Positions 1 to 10,498 are shown, numbered from the stretch's first letter. The stretch is DNA of 54,216 nucleotides from an uncultured Clostridium sp. (GCA_948471055.1 CAOKQZ010000010.1:1-54216); one strand, 5' to 3'. Program-made: numbers and translations. The notes: generated by a model from the sequence alone, not told the origin.

Positions 1-2
1 AT

Positions 3-3000
3 GTAACATTTGTAGATGGAACATATACAATTACAGTAAGAGAAGTAACAGTAACGATTGATAACAAAACAAGTGTATATGGAGACGAACTTGTAGCCTT
101 AACATCAAAAGTAACCGAAGGAGAAGTAAAAGAAGGAGACGACTTAGGAATTACATTAAGTAAAGAAGCAGGAACAGATGTAGGAACATATGCAATTACA
201 GGAACAGCAAGTAATACAAACTATGATGTAACATTTGTTGATGGAATTTATGAAATTACTGGAAGAAAAATTAAAATTACAGCACAAAATGCAACAAGTG
301 TATATGGTGAAGAAATTGCAGAATTAAAATATGATATTACATCACCAGAAGGAACATTACTTGATGAAGATGACTTAGGAATTACATTAAGTACAACAGC
401 AACAAGCACATCACCAGTGAAAGAGGGAGGATATCCTATTACCATTGGAACTGTAGCAAACAAAAACTATGATGTAGAGATTGAAGAAGGAACCTATACT
501 ATTACGAAAAAACCAATCACAATTACAGCAGATGATAAAGAAAGTGTATATGGTACCAGTATTGTAGAATTAACCTTTAGTATAGCAGATGATGTACTAG
601 TAGGAGATGATACAAAGGATGTTATTACTGCAAACTTAACAACAACAGCAACTGATAAATCAGATGTAACCCAAGCAGGATATCCAATTACAGGAACAGC
701 AACAGCCCAAAACTATGACATAACTGTAACAGAAGGAACTTACATGATTACAAAAGCACCAGGAGAATTAAACCCAGAATATATTGAAACGAGACAACAA
801 ATTAAAGATACTCCAATGATTTATCAACCAGATACTACAATTGGACAAATTGAAGGATACTTACCAGAAGGTTGGGCTTGGATTGATGGAACTGAAGAAG
901 TAGTATTAGGACAATCAACTCATAAAGCATCTTATACATCAAAAAATCCAAACTATGGAGATGTAGCAGAGGTGGAATTAGATATTTGGGTAGCATTAGG
1001 AGCAGACTTTACAGAATTTAATAAATACTTAGCAGGAATGGAAGACGGTATTGGATTTGATAATCTAGTAGTAGGAGATTATACAAACTTTGAAGGATTA
1101 GCTGAGTTAGTTGCTACAGCAAGACAACAAATTGTACAAACAGAATTAGATAAAGTATTTGCTCAAGTTAAAAAATATACATTAAATAAAAAACCAATTA
1201 ATAAAGAAGAATTTGATGCATACTTAGATAGAGTTGCTAAATTATATCCAACCGATTACACAAACTGGGACGGTTTCTTAGAGAAACTAGAAGAAGTACA
1301 ACAACAAGTATTAATTAGCAAATTTAACGAAAAATTTGAAGAAGCAAAAATGTATGTACTAAACCCAAGAACTGTAAACCATGTAGCTTTAAACCCAATT
1401 CGCGATGAACTTGCAAGTAGAAATCCAGATGAATATACCATCGAAAGTTGGCAAGCAGTAGAAGCAATCATCAAAGAAGCAAATGACCAAAAACTACAAA
1501 GTGATTTTGACAGAATTGTAGCAAGCATTAACATTGATGAAATACTTGTAGAAAAACAAATTGCAAGAATTGAAATTGCAACTGTACCAAAAACAAGTTA
1601 TTCATTCGGAGAAAAACTAGATGTAACTGGTGGAATGATTCGAGTAATTTACGATAATGAAACTTCAGTAGAAAAAGAAATGCAAGCAAGTTGGGTAACC
1701 GGATTTGATAGTGAGGATGAAACGAAGATTGGTGTGCCACAACAATTAACAGTAACTTATGAAGGAAAAACAGCAATCTATAATGTAACCATTACGGACA
1801 ATGCAACTGGTATTACCATAACTAAACCAAATAAAGTAACCTATCAATATGGTGAAGAAATGGATTTAACAGGATTAACAGTAACATTACACATGAAATC
1901 TGGTGCAACAAGTGAAGTGGAATTAAGACAATGTAGCGTAACAGGATATAATAGTAAATCATTAGGAGCACAAACCATTTCAGTACAATACTTAGATTAT
2001 GAAGCACAAACCTTTACCGTTTTAGTAGAGGATTATGTAAAAGGAATTAAGATTGTATCTGTACCTACAAAGAGAGTATACACCATTAAGGATACTGAAA
2101 TTGCTAAGAGTGGATTAAGAGTAGAAACTGTAAATGCTTCTGGTAATGCAGGAGAAAACGTAACAAATGAGATTACAATTGATCCAGTAGACTTTAAAAC
2201 AGTAGGTTCAAAAGACGTTACAGTAAGATACAATGGACATACAGCAATCTTTACCATCTCTGTTGTAGATTCAGAAAAACCAGTTATTAACTTAAATGGA
2301 GATGCAGAAGTAACAGTAGAACTAGGAACTGAGTATGTAGAACAAGGTGCAGAAGCTTATGTAAGAGTTGGTGGATATAACATTGATATTTCAAATCAAA
2401 TCAAAATTGATAAAGACAAAAATGAAGAAGAGAAAGTGAATGTAAACAAAGAAGGAACTTACACAGTAACTTATGATGTAGTGTACAAAGCAACAGGGGA
2501 AGAAGCAACACAAGTGGTAAGAACTGTTCATGTAAAAGATACAACACCACCAGTTATTACACCAGATGACAACAATGTTTATGTAATTGAAGTAAATGAA
2601 CCAAAACCAACATACAGAGCAACCGCAAAAGATGTTTATACCAATAAAGTAACAACTGTAACAACTGAGGATGATATTGATGTAACGATACCAGGAGTAT
2701 ATGCCGTAACATTTATCTCAGTAGATGAAGCAGGAAATGAAGCAAGAGTAAGAAAGATTGTTAGAGTAGTGGATACCAAAGGACCAATCATCGACGTAGA
2801 AAATCTTCAAGAAACCATCGAAGTAAATGGTACATTCGACCCATTAAAAGGTGTAAGTGCAACAGATAATTCAGGAGAAGACATTAAAGTAGAAGTAGAC
2901 CTTAAAAACTTAGATACAACAAGAGTAGGAACATATACCATTGCTTATACTGCAAAAGATTCTACAGGAAACAGTGCAGAAACTGTATACAAGACAATTG

Positions 3001-3845
3001 AAGTAAAAGATACAAAAGCACCAACATTTGTAGAATTCAAAGGGGAAGAAACTATGTATGTAGAAGTAAATACACCATTTGTAGATCCAGGAGTTGTATT
3101 TGAAGATAACTACACAGTGGAGTCAGCTCTAGTGATTAACAAAGTAATCAAATTAGTAGGAACAAACGAAGAAGTAGGAGCCGTTGATTACCGAGTAGTA
3201 GGAAACAAATATACAATTACTTATACAGCAACAGATACTTCAGGAAATACCTCAGAAGAAGTTACAAGAACCGTAATGATAACAGATAGACCTGCAACTA
3301 TTTACTTCAACGATCCAGCATTAGATGGAATGGTTACTGACTTAAAAGACACAACAAAGGAGAAACCACAAGCATTCTATTATTACCCAACCATTCAATA
3401 TGCAAGAGGAGAAGAAATAGGAAAAGGCGGAGAAATCGTTATTACAAAAGACGGACAACCTTATACAATGCCAGCAAATGGAACAATTACCGAAGATGGA
3501 GAATACGTAATGATGGTTTATGGTGTTGATGAAAATGGACATCGTGATGGTACAAGAGCAATTGCATACTTTACCGTAGCAACAAGACCACCAGAGATTA
3601 CAGGACTTAGCAGTAAGAAAAAAGACATTTATACACAAGCACCAACCATAACAATTAGCAACATTCAAAGCATTGAAAAAGCAATTGTAACCGATAAACA
3701 AGGAAATGAAATTGCAGATGTGAAACAACACTTATTAAGTAATAGTGAATACACAATGCCATATCAAGCAGGAGCTACATACTTATTAAAAGTAACACCA
3801 AAAAACGGACCAGAAGAAGTTTATACCATTATCTATCGAAAATAA
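3..3845 (+). CDS. Large surface adhesin-like protein with MBG and Ig-like repeats (5' end missing)
   Basis: The frame is open from base 3, so the gene enters from outside the window and its start and any signal peptide are not visible. At least three MBG-type repeats (about 60-255, 270-505 and 520-755) carry the recurring SVYG, GTYxITGTA and NYDVTFVDGxYxIT signatures. A charged, probably helical stretch follows (about 1000-1550), then Big_3-like Ig domains (about 1560-2260), then four DUF5011-like Ig domains (about 2270-3280) with VTYxxxDxxGN and VKDTxxPxI motifs. The last ~185 residues are related to the next gene. There is no LPXTG motif or C-terminal membrane anchor. The family suggests an extracellular adhesin or wall-associated scaffold; the ligand is unknown. 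A GTG at 417 could be mistaken for a start but lies inside a repeat. Confidence 0.85.
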   Translation, partial: VTFVDGTYTITVREVTVTIDNKTSVYGDELVALTSKVTEGEVKEGDDLGITLSKEAGTDVGTYAITGTASNTNYDVTFVDGIYEITGRKIKITAQNATSVYGEEIAELKYDITSPEGTLLDEDDLGITLSTTATSTSPVKEGGYPITIGTVANKNYDVEIEEGTYTITKKPITITADDKESVYGTSIVELTFSIADDVLVGDDTKDVITANLTTTATDKSDVTQAGYPITGTATAQNYDITVTEGTYMITKAPGELNPEYIETRQQIKDTPMIYQPDTTIGQIEGYLPEGWAWIDGTEEVVLGQSTHKASYTSKNPNYGDVAEVELDIWVALGADFTEFNKYLAGMEDGIGFDNLVVGDYTNFEGLAELVATARQQIVQTELDKVFAQVKKYTLNKKPINKEEFDAYLDRVAKLYPTDYTNWDGFLEKLEEVQQQVLISKFNEKFEEAKMYVLNPRTVNHVALNPIRDELASRNPDEYTIESWQAVEAIIKEANDQKLQSDFDRIVASINIDEILVEKQIARIEIATVPKTSYSFGEKLDVTGGMIRVIYDNETSVEKEMQASWVTGFDSEDETKIGVPQQLTVTYEGKTAIYNVTITDNATGITITKPNKVTYQYGEEMDLTGLTVTLHMKSGATSEVELRQCSVTGYNSKSLGAQTISVQYLDYEAQTFTVLVEDYVKGIKIVSVPTKRVYTIKDTEIAKSGLRVETVNASGNAGENVTNEITIDPVDFKTVGSKDVTVRYNGHTAIFTISVVDSEKPVINLNGDAEVTVELGTEYVEQGAEAYVRVGGYNIDISNQIKIDKDKNEEEKVNVNKEGTYTVTYDVVYKATGEEATQVVRTVHVKDTTPPVITPDDNNVYVIEVNEPKPTYRATAKDVYTNKVTTVTTEDDIDVTIPGVYAVTFISVDEAGNEARVRKIVRVVDTKGPIIDVENLQETIEVNGTFDPLKGVSATDNSGEDIKVEVDLKNLDTTRVGTYTIAYTAKDSTGNSAETVYKTIEVKDTKAPTFVEFKGEETMYVEVNTPFVDPGVVFEDNYTVESALVINKVIKLVGTNEEVGAVDYRVVGNKYTITYTATDTSGNTSEEVTRTVMITDRPATIYFNDPALDGMVTDLKDTTKEKPQAFYYYPTIQYARGEEIGKGGEIVITKDGQPYTMPANGTITEDGEYVMMVYGVDENGHRDGTRAIAYFTVATRPPEITGLSSKKKDIYTQAPTITISNIQSIEKAIVTDKQGNEIADVKQHLLSNSEYTMPYQAGATYLLKVTPKNGPEEVYTIIYRK

Positions 3846-3854
3846 GATAGAAAA

Positions 3855-3893
3855 AAGAACTCATAAATCGTAAAAGATTTATGGGTTCTTTGT
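3855..3893 (+). terminator. Rho-independent terminator after the adhesin gene
   Basis: The AAGAACTCATAAATC arm pairs with GATTTATGGGTTCTT around a short loop, just after the stop codon at 3845. Confidence 0.75.
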
Positions 3894-3956
3894 ATTCTAA
3901 CGCATATAAGATTTGTAATATTTCATGAAATTTCCCTATTCTTTGTTTAAAGGGTG

Positions 3957-3985
3957 TTTACAAAAAAATGGAATAAGGGTATAAT
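3957..3985 (+). promoter_or_regulatory. Sigma-A type promoter
   Basis: TTTACA and TATAAT are separated by 17 bases, 35 bases before the next start codon. The promoter at 4917-4945 has the same boxes and spacing, so the two surface genes may be co-regulated. Confidence 0.8.
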
Positions 3986-4019
3986 AGGGTTAGCTTAAGA
4001 TTACGAAGGAGGAAAAAAT

Positions 4020-4676
4020 ATGAAAAAATTTGTTATAATTATGAGTATTTTACTAATTCTAGCAGGAACCGGATTTATTATTTATATGTCATTAGATATG
4101 TTTAAAAGTCAATTTGGAAAAGGAATGGGAGTAGAAGATGAGAATTTAAAGAAAATAGAAGAAGAATTAAGAGATGCTCCACCAGTGGTATATTATGAAG
4201 ATCCTCAAAAAGATGGATTAACCACGATTTTAAATGATGGAGATATTTTCCGTTATCAGCCAGAAATTAAATATGCAGGTAGAAAAATTAGTGTTGTAAA
4301 AGATGGTATTGCTACAGAATATAAAGAGGGAAAATTAGAAGATGGGAAATATACTGTAGTGGTAACAGGAAAAGAAGAAACCATCACACGTAATTTTGTT
4401 GTGGATTCTGCTCCACCAAAAGTAACGGGAGTAAGAACAGGAAAATACACAGAAGCACAAACGGTTACATTTGCGGATGTAAAGGATGTAGAAAAAGCAA
4501 CCTTAACGAATAAACAAACCGATGAAGTAATCGATGTGAAAAAATATCTACTAGAAAATGAAACCAACAAATATACAATAGCCTATGAAATAGGTGCGTA
4601 TGTATTAGAAGTAGAAGACAAGTACGGAAATGGAATTATGCCAATTACGATTTTGTATGAGGAAAAAGGAGAATAG
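4020..4676 (+). CDS. Membrane-anchored protein related to the adhesin C-terminal domain
   Basis: The protein has 218 residues and an N-terminal membrane segment (about residues 3-25, possibly an uncleaved signal anchor), then an extracellular region. Residues about 55-215 match the last ~185 residues of the preceding adhesin in order and spacing: VVYYEDPQKDGL against TIYFNDPALDGM, APPKVTGV against RPPEITGL, and KATLTNKQTDEVIDVKKYLL against KAIVTDKQGNEIADVKQHLL. The start is ATG 4020 with GAAGGAGG nine bases upstream. It has its own promoter and terminator. No function is recognised; it may be a partner or a detached copy of the adhesin tail domain. Confidence 0.8.
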   Translation: MKKFVIIMSILLILAGTGFIIYMSLDMFKSQFGKGMGVEDENLKKIEEELRDAPPVVYYEDPQKDGLTTILNDGDIFRYQPEIKYAGRKISVVKDGIATEYKEGKLEDGKYTVVVTGKEETITRNFVVDSAPPKVTGVRTGKYTEAQTVTFADVKDVEKATLTNKQTDEVIDVKKYLLENETNKYTIAYEIGAYVLEVEDKYGNGIMPITILYEEKGE

Positions 4677-4679
4677 AAA

Positions 4680-4699
4680 GAACCCTTCGGGGTTTTTTT
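4680..4699 (+). terminator. Rho-independent terminator with UUCG loop
   Basis: AACCC and GGGTT pair around a TTCG tetraloop, followed by a run of seven T. Confidence 0.9.
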
Positions 4700-4800
4700 G
4701 TTACAAGAAAGTAATAATTGATACATAAATGTAATGTAAACTTAATGATGACGAAATAATGAAAACGAGAAGATAAGTAGAATACAAAGACAAAATGTTG

Positions 4801-4837
4801 AAATGCCTTTTATATCAAAGAAAAATGGCGTTTTTTA
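4801..4837 (+). terminator. Possible second hairpin-T6 element in the 4677-4984 gap
   Basis: AAATGCC can pair with GGCGTTT (one G-T pair), followed by T residues. The 308-base gap has no credible gene; this hairpin and the promoter at 4917 are all I see in it. It could end a small RNA or be a relic. Confidence 0.35.
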
Positions 4838-4916
4838 CATTTGCCTAGAAGAAAAAGCAAGGTGGAAAATTTTTACCAAAAATAACATAAAACAGCATAA
4901 AAATGCAAAAAGTATG

Positions 4917-4945
4917 TTTACAAATAAGAAGAAAAATAGTATAAT
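4917..4945 (+). promoter_or_regulatory. Sigma-A type promoter for the cohesin-dockerin pair
   Basis: TTTACA, a 17-base spacer and TATAAT, 40 bases before the start of the cohesin-like gene. Confidence 0.85.
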
Positions 4946-4984
4946 AGTAATGTGGATAAAAATGTTTAACTAGGGGGAAAAACA

Positions 4985-6208
4985 ATGAAAAAATCATTAA
5001 TCATGACAATCATTATTTTTTTATTAGTAGGAGTACTAGGAGGAGTGGTAAATGCTGCTTCCGCAAGAGTTAGTGCTTCTGCAAGTTCTGTTAATATAGG
5101 AGAGACTGTAAGAGTTACAATATCGATTGGTGAAAAAGCCAAAATGATTGAATTTAGTATAAATTATGATAAAACAAAATTTGATTATGTATCTTGTTCA
5201 AAAGGTAAATATAATCAAAAATTTTCATATGTAAATGGAGAAGGAAATGCAGATACAGAGAGTATCACTATGACTTTTAAAGCAAAAGCAGCAGGAACCA
5301 CAAATTTTACAATATCGAATTTGAAAGTTGCAACAGCAGGTCAAAAAATACCTTCTTATCCAATAGCTAATGCATCAGCATCAGTAACGGCGAAGGTAAA
5401 AGAGGAGCCAAAACCAACACAGCCAACGACACCATCGACGAATAATAAACCTTCTACTACGACAAAACCTACTACAAATAAGAATACCAATAAAAATAAT
5501 AACAAAAATACAAATAAAAAAGACGAAACACCAGTTGAGGAGCCAGTACAAGATCCAGTAGAAGAACCAGTACAAGAGCCAGTGGTAAAGGAACCAGCAC
5601 CAAATGAATTAATGAAATTAGAAGATGAAACTGTAAAAACATTGATTGATGAGCCAACAAAAGTAATGATAAAAGCAAAACCAGTTGCGCTTGAAGATGG
5701 TACAAAATTAAATGTAACAAGACTAAAAGAAGGAGATACGGCATATCAAACGCGAAATGATATGTTTAAAGATATTGAAGGAATAAAAACATACTTTGAT
5801 TTAAAATTACTAAAAATCGTAGAAACCGAGCAAGATGGACAAATGGTGCAATCTGAACAAGCAGTAACACCAAACGGATATGTAACAGTATTTCTTCCAA
5901 TTCCAGAAAACTATAATAAGGAACGTTTAGTTGCTTATAAAATGAATGAAGATGGAACGTATAAAGTAATAGAGGGACAAATCCAAGGAAATTATTATAC
6001 ATTTACGACCAATAGTCTTGCTAATTATGCATTAGTAGAAACACCAGAAAAAAAAACTTGGGGACAAACGGCAATGGAAAAAGTAAACGAAGTCCTTGGC
6101 AATGTAAAGATTTTACATATTACTATTATCGTACTATTATGTATCATTTTAATTGAAACAATCACAATTATTCGATTATCAAGACAAAAAGCAAAAAGAA
6201 GTAAATAG
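4985..6208 (+). CDS. Cohesin-domain protein with C-terminal membrane anchor
   Basis: Residues 1-24 form a signal peptide ending near VNAAS. Residues about 26-138 look like a cohesin domain: a beta-rich module opening ARVSASASSVNIGETVRVTI and containing FSINYDKTKFDYVS and a FKAKAAGTTNFTI strand. A Thr/Pro/Asn/Lys-rich linker follows (about 139-205) with repeated EEPVQDPVEEPVQ-type units, then a second folded region, then a membrane helix (about 375-395) and a basic tail (RQKAKRSK). That orientation would display the cohesin outside the membrane. The start is ATG 4985 with AGGGGG upstream. The next gene, 17 bases downstream, has a dockerin, so the two likely form a receptor-ligand pair. Cohesin assignment is by pattern and needs profile confirmation. 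Confidence 0.8.
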   Translation: MKKSLIMTIIIFLLVGVLGGVVNAASARVSASASSVNIGETVRVTISIGEKAKMIEFSINYDKTKFDYVSCSKGKYNQKFSYVNGEGNADTESITMTFKAKAAGTTNFTISNLKVATAGQKIPSYPIANASASVTAKVKEEPKPTQPTTPSTNNKPSTTTKPTTNKNTNKNNNKNTNKKDETPVEEPVQDPVEEPVQEPVVKEPAPNELMKLEDETVKTLIDEPTKVMIKAKPVALEDGTKLNVTRLKEGDTAYQTRNDMFKDIEGIKTYFDLKLLKIVETEQDGQMVQSEQAVTPNGYVTVFLPIPENYNKERLVAYKMNEDGTYKVIEGQIQGNYYTFTTNSLANYALVETPEKKTWGQTAMEKVNEVLGNVKILHITIIVLLCIILIETITIIRLSRQKAKRSK

Positions 6209-6225
6209 ATTGAGGTGAAAAAAGG

Positions 6226-9200
6226 ATGAAAAAGATAGGAAAAGTACTATTACTATCTAGTTTGACGGTTGCAACAGTTGGAACAATTGCATTAAATTGT
6301 GTGAATACAGAAACATTAAAAAAGCCAGACGAAAAAATAGATATTCAAGCATATAACCATAAACCGAATACCGTTTTAGATAATGTTTTTGAACTTGAAA
6401 AAGAGGGAAAGACAATTTTACCATTTATTTTTGACAATACAGACCAATCAATTAGTAAAACATACTTGGTAGAACAGTTTCGAAAAGCAGGAAAAACCAT
6501 TCAAAATTTGTCAAGTTTGAAGGATAGAATTGTAACAGGTGATGAAATAAAAACAGCAGATAAAACCTATACAGTTTTAATCTATGGTGATGTTGACGGT
6601 GATGGATATGTTGACAGTTTTGATGCATTAGAAATCGTAGAACATGTTATTCGAGATAAGGAACCAGCAGGATTATTTCGAATAACAGCAAATGTAGAAA
6701 ATAGTGATGATATTGTTGACAGTTTTGATGCATTAAGAATTGTTGAATTTGTTATTGGTTCACAATCAAAGTTAGTTGTAAAAGAACCACTTTCAACGAT
6801 TGAACAAAATATTGAATATCCTAGAATTACCTTAAAAGGAAATGACCCTCAATATGTACGTTTAGGCGAAACCTACCAAGAGGCAGGGGCGACGGTTAGT
6901 GATAATAAGGATAAGGACTTAAAAGTTGAAATTGATAGTAAAGAAGTAGATACTAGTAAAATTGGAACTTACTATGTTTCGTATCGAGCAGTTGACTCAG
7001 ATGGCTATGAAAGAATTGTAAGAAGAGAAGTAAAAGTAAGAGATTATGTAACAGACTTAACCCTTACCAATGCACCAAAGACAGTAAATTATGGAAAAGA
7101 ATTAGACCTAAGTAGTATGAAAGTAACGGCAAAAATGAAATCTTCAGGAGATGCAGTGGTACCAGTTGATGCTTCGAAGTATAAAGTAACGGGATATAAT
7201 CCAGAAAAACTTGGACCACAAACCATTACCGTAACTTACGAAAGTGAAGATGGAACTTTTGAAGGAAAATCGACTACTTTTACAGTAGAAGTAAAAGACT
7301 ATCAAACAGGAATTGAAGTAGATATTCCAAATAGAATATTTAGATATGATGACGAAAAAACAATAGAAGAATATTTGAAAGCTTATTTAGTAGATGCTAA
7401 AGTAAGAACTGTAATGGCAACAGGAAATAAAGGAGAATGGCAACCAATAGAAATAGATATGGTTGACTATAGTGTATTCAATAAGCAAGAAATAGGAGAA
7501 CAAACTATTACTATAAAATATAAAGGTGATGAGAAAACATTTGAGTCCGAAGAAACTGTAGAAGTACGTGACTATGCGATTGACAATAGTTTTGAGATAG
7601 TAAATACGCCAGATAAGCAACATGAGCAAAAATATGGACAAGAACTAGATTTGACTGGCATGGTTGTAAAAGTAGAAATGAAAAAAGCTGGAATAGTAAT
7701 ACTTACACCAGAAGATTATAAAATAGAAGGTTATAACAAAAATCAATTGGGACGTCAAGAACTTACAGTATCTTATGATGGACAATCAGATAAGTTATTA
7801 GTGACTGTAGAAAATTATGTAACAGGAATTGAACTACAAGTGGCAACATGGGCAAAGAAAATATATACAGATGGAGATGCAATTGATTTTAATGGAATTA
7901 TTCTAAAAAAGACGATGGCTGTTGAAGTAGAGGGCGTAGATAATACTATTTCAATGGATGATGTAGCGTTTACACCAGCCAATAAAACGGTTGTATTTGG
8001 AATGACACAGATAATAATGGAATATGACACTGAAAATACGGTTGATGGGAAGCAAAAAACATTTTCAGCATCTCATAAAATTACTGTATTAAAACACTTA
8101 GAAAATATTCGTGTAAAACCACAAAAAGTAGAAGGATATGCACATGAAAAATTCTCCTTTGGAACGATTCTTTCTGGAGAACAAGAAGAATTATTAACCA
8201 AAGAAAAAGTTAAGTTATTCATTGCCGATAAAGATGGAAATGAAATAACCAATCAAGTAGGAATTGAAAAACTAGACTTAAATGAAAATGGAGAAATGCC
8301 AATTAATTTGACATTTGAAGAAAAAGGAGAGTATAGGCTTACCTTCTATGTAGGAGATAATTTTGCAGATAGTAAAATTAAATCTGAAGAACAAACCTTA
8401 CATATTACCTATAATCCAATTGTAACCAGTGCTAGTATTTTAGAACCAACGGAAGTAGAAATTAATGTAAGAAAAGCAAAAAGCAAAGAAAGAACCATTA
8501 CATTTAAAAATATCCATGATGATATTTTAACCGATGAAGTATTAGCAAGTAGTGTAGAATTTACGCAGGATGCTTACTTAACCTTTACGAAAATGACAAA
8601 TGGACATCCAGTAACAAGTAATAAAGAAAATATTGACATGGTACGTATTACTGGTAAAGAACAAGGAGCTACCTTTATTCGAATGACGGTAAACAAAGGA
8701 ACTGAAAATGAAAAATCCATTCGATTAGCAGGAGCAGTAATTGGACCAGAAGCAAAGAAAATTATTGGATTAACTGGTGTAGGTGGGACAACCTTAGGGG
8801 ATACGATTCGCCTATACCAAGAAGAACAATTGGTGGATATGAGCAATCTTGTAACCGATAAAAATACAGGAATTGTGTATACACTAATGGAAATCTCTAT
8901 TGTAGATGAAGACGGCGATAATGTTCCTTTACTAGGTAGTGACCTTTGCATAGGAAATGCAACAACCAACAAAAAGTTAGGTGTTCGTTATACAGGCTAC
9001 AATGCAAATACAGCACCATTAATTGATGCACATTTATTTACCGATGCCAAAGAGCCTGTTAGTTCAGATGAACCAGTGAAATATTTAGGTATTGCACTGG
9101 CTGATGGAGTAGGACCAGAAGAATTATTAGATAGAGAGTTAATCATTGATTACTACAATGCTCTAAATAATTCGCAAAAATTAACCATACAAATAGAACC

Positions 9201-10356
9201 ACTAAGAATTAGAGAATTGTTAATTACAACACAAAATGTAGATGATGTAAGCAATTTACCAACAGGATATAATTACGAAGAATTTATGGTAGGAAGTATT
9301 AAATCTGGACCAAGACAAAAAGATGTTACCCTAACCGATTTCTATACGGGAACAACACCAAATTATACGGTAAAAGATTTAGCAGGTAATGATATTACAA
9401 ACCAAACATTACCAGATGGCAAAAAAACAGTGGAAGTTAGTTTCGGATACAACAACGTAGATAGAGAAGTAGAATTAAAAGTAACAGCAAGAAAATCTGG
9501 AAAATATATGGTAACTTGTTGGGTAATGGTTGCAGGAAATCGTGTTTCTTTAACACAAACTGTTGAAACCAAAACACATCCAGAAGTAGCAAGTGCAGTT
9601 ATAACAGATACAAGTGCCATTGCAGTTGGAAGAAAAACCAAAAGAAACATCCAATTCTTAAATAAATATGGAGAACCAATTGATGTTAATTATACCGATA
9701 TAGCAAAACAAGAAAATGGTGTAGAGGCAAGATTACTAAATGCAGCAGGTGCACCAACTGGAAAAATTACACAAATCGAATTATTAGCAAATAGCTTAGA
9801 TGGTGCAAGCATTACATTAACCGTAAAAGGAAAAGTATTACCTACCATTACAATTGATACCAAGGAAAATATTTCGATTGAGGTAATGAATGTAAATGGC
9901 TATGTTAGTGGTGTAGAACAAAAAAATGGAGAGTATGTAATAAGACTATATGAAACCGACCCAAGTTTACCTACGGTAAAAGAAGGTAATGATGGTTCTA
10001 TCTATACTCTAATTCCAATTAGAATTAATAATGACGATGTAGAAACAAAAGTATATGGACCACAAATAGTAGTATCTGAACCAAGTGATGGTGAATATGT
10101 AGAAGGAGATATGACAGGATTACCATACAAACATAATGTTGTTATTACACATTCAGGAGAAGATTATGCAATACAAGCTTATATGATACATTCAGATGGA
10201 ACCATTGAGGAAAATGATAGAAATAATCCAGTAGATTATCTTGGAATTGCACTATTTGGAGCAAGCCAAAGTGATATGATAGGAAAAACAATTACGATTT
10301 CTTATCCAGGAGCAGACCCAGTTCATATTAAAGTAATATCAAACACAACTCCATAA
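6226..10356 (+). CDS. Giant secreted Ig-like protein with N-terminal dockerin
   Basis: The 1376-residue protein begins with a signal peptide (residues 1 to about 24). Residues about 122-180 form a type I dockerin: the first Ca-binding repeat reads GDVDGDGYVDSFDALEIVEH and the second is degenerate (ENSDDIVDSFDALRIVEFVI), lacking the first D-x-N/D-x-D ligands but keeping VDSFDAL. From about residue 205 there are DUF5011-like and Big_3-like Ig domains (YGKELDLSSMKV, YGQELDLTGMVV and similar), then long beta-rich repeats without an obvious family. There is no anchor, so surface retention would depend on docking. It is in an operon with the cohesin gene and ends at the terminator at 10362. Dockerins are more often C-terminal, so the N-terminal position is unusual. 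Confidence 0.82.
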   Translation: MKKIGKVLLLSSLTVATVGTIALNCVNTETLKKPDEKIDIQAYNHKPNTVLDNVFELEKEGKTILPFIFDNTDQSISKTYLVEQFRKAGKTIQNLSSLKDRIVTGDEIKTADKTYTVLIYGDVDGDGYVDSFDALEIVEHVIRDKEPAGLFRITANVENSDDIVDSFDALRIVEFVIGSQSKLVVKEPLSTIEQNIEYPRITLKGNDPQYVRLGETYQEAGATVSDNKDKDLKVEIDSKEVDTSKIGTYYVSYRAVDSDGYERIVRREVKVRDYVTDLTLTNAPKTVNYGKELDLSSMKVTAKMKSSGDAVVPVDASKYKVTGYNPEKLGPQTITVTYESEDGTFEGKSTTFTVEVKDYQTGIEVDIPNRIFRYDDEKTIEEYLKAYLVDAKVRTVMATGNKGEWQPIEIDMVDYSVFNKQEIGEQTITIKYKGDEKTFESEETVEVRDYAIDNSFEIVNTPDKQHEQKYGQELDLTGMVVKVEMKKAGIVILTPEDYKIEGYNKNQLGRQELTVSYDGQSDKLLVTVENYVTGIELQVATWAKKIYTDGDAIDFNGIILKKTMAVEVEGVDNTISMDDVAFTPANKTVVFGMTQIIMEYDTENTVDGKQKTFSASHKITVLKHLENIRVKPQKVEGYAHEKFSFGTILSGEQEELLTKEKVKLFIADKDGNEITNQVGIEKLDLNENGEMPINLTFEEKGEYRLTFYVGDNFADSKIKSEEQTLHITYNPIVTSASILEPTEVEINVRKAKSKERTITFKNIHDDILTDEVLASSVEFTQDAYLTFTKMTNGHPVTSNKENIDMVRITGKEQGATFIRMTVNKGTENEKSIRLAGAVIGPEAKKIIGLTGVGGTTLGDTIRLYQEEQLVDMSNLVTDKNTGIVYTLMEISIVDEDGDNVPLLGSDLCIGNATTNKKLGVRYTGYNANTAPLIDAHLFTDAKEPVSSDEPVKYLGIALADGVGPEELLDRELIIDYYNALNNSQKLTIQIEPLRIRELLITTQNVDDVSNLPTGYNYEEFMVGSIKSGPRQKDVTLTDFYTGTTPNYTVKDLAGNDITNQTLPDGKKTVEVSFGYNNVDREVELKVTARKSGKYMVTCWVMVAGNRVSLTQTVETKTHPEVASAVITDTSAIAVGRKTKRNIQFLNKYGEPIDVNYTDIAKQENGVEARLLNAAGAPTGKITQIELLANSLDGASITLTVKGKVLPTITIDTKENISIEVMNVNGYVSGVEQKNGEYVIRLYETDPSLPTVKEGNDGSIYTLIPIRINNDDVETKVYGPQIVVSEPSDGEYVEGDMTGLPYKHNVVITHSGEDYAIQAYMIHSDGTIEENDRNNPVDYLGIALFGASQSDMIGKTITISYPGADPVHIKVISNTTP

Positions 10357-10361
10357 CAAAT

Positions 10362-10394
10362 AAAAATACGTATCGTAATAGGTACGTATTTTTA
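10362..10394 (+). terminator. Rho-independent terminator of the cohesin-dockerin operon
   Basis: AAAAATACGTA pairs with TACGTATTTTT around a short loop, directly after the dockerin gene. Confidence 0.85.
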
Positions 10395-10498
10395 CTTTTG
10401 ACGCTTTTCGGGGACGTAAGGAAAAAAATTCTCCTTCCAAATTCACGAATACAAAAATAAAGCATAACATATAGATAGTAAAAAAGAGGAGGGAAATT

